64,000 nucleotides of DNA from Petrolisthes cinctipes (Eukaryota; Arthropoda; Malacostraca; Decapoda; Porcellanidae), in NCBI GenBank assembly GCA_033782935.1, contig JAWQEG010000279.1, forward strand, positions 3,156,445 to 3,220,444, in the 5' to 3' direction. Of this stretch, positions 61,441 to 64,000 are shown piece after piece. The notes beneath the pieces were generated by a model that searched no databases, was not told the origin of the DNA, and was given only the letters and a program-made list of their open reading frames with translations. Both the position numbers and the translations under genes were made by a program. Numbering within the stretch: the stretch's first letter is position 1; the number at the start of each line of letters is the position of its first letter.

Positions 61441-64000
61441 CTGGGACCCCAAAATATTGAATTTTCGGGTGTTTTGAGCCTAAATTTGAGATATAAACGG
61501 GTACTGAAGATGCATGCACATATCGACTTTTGTGCACCTAAAAGATCGATTTTCAGTATGTTTTAAGCATGTATTTTGAAAATACTCTAACACGGAGTAG
61601 GCTTGTCTAAATATCGAATTTTCGGGTGTTTTGGGACTGAATTTGAGATATCGATTTTTTGGCACCTAAAATGTCGATTTTTAGCATGTTTTTAGCCTAT
61701 ATTTTGAAAATATTCTAGCACTGTGTAGGCATGTACAGATTGCTTCTGGGACCCCAAAATATTGAATTTTCGGGTGTTTTGAGCCTGAATTTGAGATATA
61801 AACGGGTACAGAAGATACATGCACATATTGACTTTGGGCATCTAAAATATCGATTTTCTGCATATTTTGGGTCTGTATTTTGAAAATACTCTAACACTGA
61901 GTAGGCATGTACAGATTGCTTCTGGGACCCCAAAATATTGAATTTTCGGGTGTTTTGAGTCTGAATTTGAGATATAAACGGGTACTGAAGATGCATGCAC
62001 ATATCAACTTGTGTGCACCTAAAAGATCGATTTTCAGTATGTTTTGAGCATGTATTTTGAAAATACTCTAACACGGAGTAGGCATGTACAGATCGCTTCT
62101 GAGACCCCTAAATATCGAATTTTCGGGTGTTTTGGGACTGGATTTGAGATATCGACTTTTTGGCAACTAAAAGATCGATTTTTAGCATGTTTTTAGCCTA
62201 TATTTTGAAAAAATTCTAGCACTGTACAGATTGCTTCTGGGACCTCAAAATATTGAATTTTCGGGTGTTTTGAGCCTGAATTTGAGATATAAACGGGTAC
62301 TGAAGATGCATGCACATATCGACTTTTGTGCACCTAAAAGATCGATTTTCAGTATGTTTTGAGCATGTATTTTGAAAATACTCTAACACGGAGTAGGCAT
62401 GTACAGATCGCTTCTGGGACCCCTAAATATCGAATTTTCGGGTGTTTTGGGACTGAATTTGAGATATCGAATTTTTGGCACCTAAAATGTCGATTTTTAG
62501 CATGTTTTTAGCCTATATTTTGAAAATATTCTAGCACTGTGTAGGCATGTACAGATTGCTTCTGGGACCCCAAAATATTGAATTTTCGGGTGTTTTGAGC
62601 CTGAATTTGAGATATAAACGGGTACAAAAGATACATGCACATATTGACTTTTGGGCATCTAAAATATCGATTTTCAGCATGTTTTGGGCCTGTAATTTGA
62701 AAATACTCTAACACTGAGTAGGCATGTACAGATTGCATCTGGGACCCCAAAATATTGAATTTTCGGGTGTTTTGAGCCTGAATTTGAGATATAAACGGGT
62801 ACTGAAGATGCATGCACATATCGACTTTTGTGCACCTAAAAGATCGATTTTCAGTATGTTTTAAGCATGTATTTTGAAAATACTCTAACACGGAGTAGGC
62901 ATGTCTAAATATCGAATTTTCGGGTGTTTTAGGACTGAATTTGAGATATCGATTTTTTGGCACCTAAAATGTCGATTTTTAGCATGTTTTTAGCCTATAT
63001 TTTGAAAATATTCTAGCACTGTGTAGGCATGTACAGATTGCTTCTGGGACCCCAAAATATTGAATTTTCGGGTGTTTTGAGCCTGAATTTGAGATATAAA
63101 CGGGTACAGAAGATACATGCACATATTGACTTTGGGCATCTAAAATATCGATTTTCTGCATGTTTTGGGTCTGTATTTTGAAAATACTCAAACACTGAGT
63201 AGGCATGTACAGATTGCTTCTGGGACCCCAAATAATTGAATTTTCGGGTGTTTTGAGTCTGAATTTGAGATATAAACGGGTACTGAAGATGCATGCACAT
63301 ATCGACTTCTGTGCACCTAAAAGATCGATTTTCAGTATGTTTTGAGCATGTATTTTGAAAATACTCTAACACGGAGTAGGCATGTACAGATCGCTTCTGG
63401 GACCCCTAAATATCGAATTTTCGGGTGTTTTGGGACTGAATTTGAGATATCGACTTTTTGGCACCTAAAAGATCGATTTTTAGCATGTTTTTAGCCTATA
63501 TTTTGAAAATGTTCTAGCACTGTACAGATTGCTTCTGGGACCCCAAAATATTGAATTTTCGGGTGTTTTGAGCCTGAATTTGAGATATAAACGGGTATAG
63601 AAGATACATGCACATATTGACTTTGGGCACCAAAAAATATCGATTTTCAGCATGTTTTAGGCCTGAATTTTGAAAATACTCTAACACGGAGTAGGCACGT
63701 ACAGATCGCTTCTGGGACCCTAAAATATCGAATTTTCGGGTGTTTAGGGCCAGAATTTGAGATATAAACGGGTACAGAAGATGCATGCACATATCGACTT
63801 TTGGGCACCTAAAAGATCGATTTTTCAGTATGTTTTTTGGCCTGTATTTTGAAAATACTCTAACACGGAGTAGGCATGTACAGATACCTTCTGGGACCTC
63901 TAAATATCGAATTTTCGGGTGTTTTGGGACTGAATTTGAGATATCGATTTTTTTGGCACCTAAAATGTCGATTTTTAGCATGTTTTTTAGCCTATATTTT
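61441..64000 (+). repeat. 6.2-6.5 kb HOR, partial copy C (truncated by window end)
   Basis: Follows copy B at offset 5414 from 61441 and 5415 after an extra T near 62650, so it corresponds to about 56027-58580. It repeats both 20-bp monomer fusions (61600, 62900). The last ~400 bp have five homopolymers that are one base longer than in copies A and B. Confidence 0.83.

Larger units (their letters stand above)
1..64000 (+). repeat. Uninterrupted satellite DNA array, ~177-bp monomer family, head to tail
   Basis: Every line of the window can be placed in one monomer family whose landmarks recur in fixed order: GACCCC(A/T)AAATAT(C/T)GA, TTTTCGGGTGTTT, GATATAAACGGGTAC, GCACCTAAAAGATCGATTTT, GTATTTTGAAAATAC, GAGTAGGCATGTACAG, GCTTCTGG. 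Successive GACCCC starts are 130-177 bp apart, so the window holds roughly 380 monomers. All copies read in the same direction; I saw no inverted copy, no mobile element and no unique sequence. Arrays of nucleosome-sized monomers organised in HORs are typical of eukaryotic centromeric or pericentromeric satellites; that location is inference. No gene is supported anywhere in the window. Confidence 0.97.

Noticed and set aside
1..64000. CRISPR array
   Set aside because: Regular direct repeats are present, but there are no unique spacers; the whole period is repeated sequence, units are 130-177 bp, and no cas gene is present.
1..64000. Tandem array of tRNA, 5S rRNA or snRNA genes
   Set aside because: No cloverleaf, A/B box pair, 5S internal control region or Pol III terminator arrangement was recognised in the monomer; runs of T are inside the conserved A/T-tract pattern instead.
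1..64000. Bacterial or viral genome segment
   Set aside because: No coding density, ribosome-binding sites or gene-like structure in 64 kb; multi-level satellite HORs are a eukaryotic feature.
1..64000. Telomeric or subtelomeric repeat
   Set aside because: No short G-rich telomere motif (such as TTAGGG or TTTAGGG arrays) is seen. GTTTAGGG in gamma monomers is a single chance occurrence per monomer within GTGTTTAGGGCCAG.
1..64000. Identification as a named satellite (for example Arabidopsis 178-bp, human alpha satellite, soybean CentGm)
   Set aside because: Length is similar to several, but the sequence does not match what I remember of them, and similar length alone is not evidence. A database search would be required.

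Overview
The whole 64 kb window is one uninterrupted, head-to-tail satellite DNA array. I found no supportable protein-coding gene, RNA gene, transposon, CRISPR array or unique-sequence island. The basic monomer is about 177 bp (roughly 40% GC when one full monomer is counted by hand) and every copy reads in the same orientation. Monomer size close to a nucleosome repeat, multi-level higher-order repeats (HORs) and the absence of genes point to a eukaryotic nuclear chromosome. A centromeric or pericentromeric array in a long-read assembly is the best inference. I do not recognise the satellite family and cannot name the species; a plant is my weak guess.

Monomer structure. Each full monomer is itself an ancient dimer of two diverged half-units of about 89 and 88 bp. 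Three monomer classes recur in the order alpha-beta-gamma: alpha 148 bp (it lacks 29 bp of half-unit A), beta 176 bp (diagnostic GAGCCTG, three CpG sites turned into TpG) and gamma 177 bp (diagnostic AGGGCCAG). Together they form a 501-bp trimer that can be measured exactly at 4623-5123. Shortened alpha forms of 138 and 130 bp give 491- and about 484-bp trimers. Combinations of these give the larger periods of 985 and 992 bp.

Layout. 1-1779: 985-bp hexamer HOR, 1.8 copies. 1780-10840 and 10841-20208: two near-identical copies of a 9.1-9.4 kb block that differ mainly by three whole-unit indels (+501, +791, -985 bp). 18970-21890: 1466-bp tandem duplication. 21891-23690: mosaic. 23691-31855: 2838-bp HOR, two full copies plus a 992-bp unit and a partial copy. 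31856-35399: less ordered trimers with small deletions. 35400-44815: 2788-bp HOR, about three copies, the third rearranged. 45040-48612: two 1.27-kb segments 2302 bp apart. 47856-64000: 6.2-6.5 kb HOR, two full copies plus a truncated third copy entered through a mosaic junction.

There are no genes to work together. The biology here is satellite evolution: repeated amplification at nested scales, microhomology deletions at homologous points of both half-units, out-of-register exchange, and possible CpG decay. The many short reading frames are artefacts of a repeat whose monomer (177) and trimer (501) lengths are multiples of three. The last ~400 bp carry five one-base homopolymer expansions that look like lower consensus quality. 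Block edges below are estimates by eye, good to tens of bases unless stated as exact.
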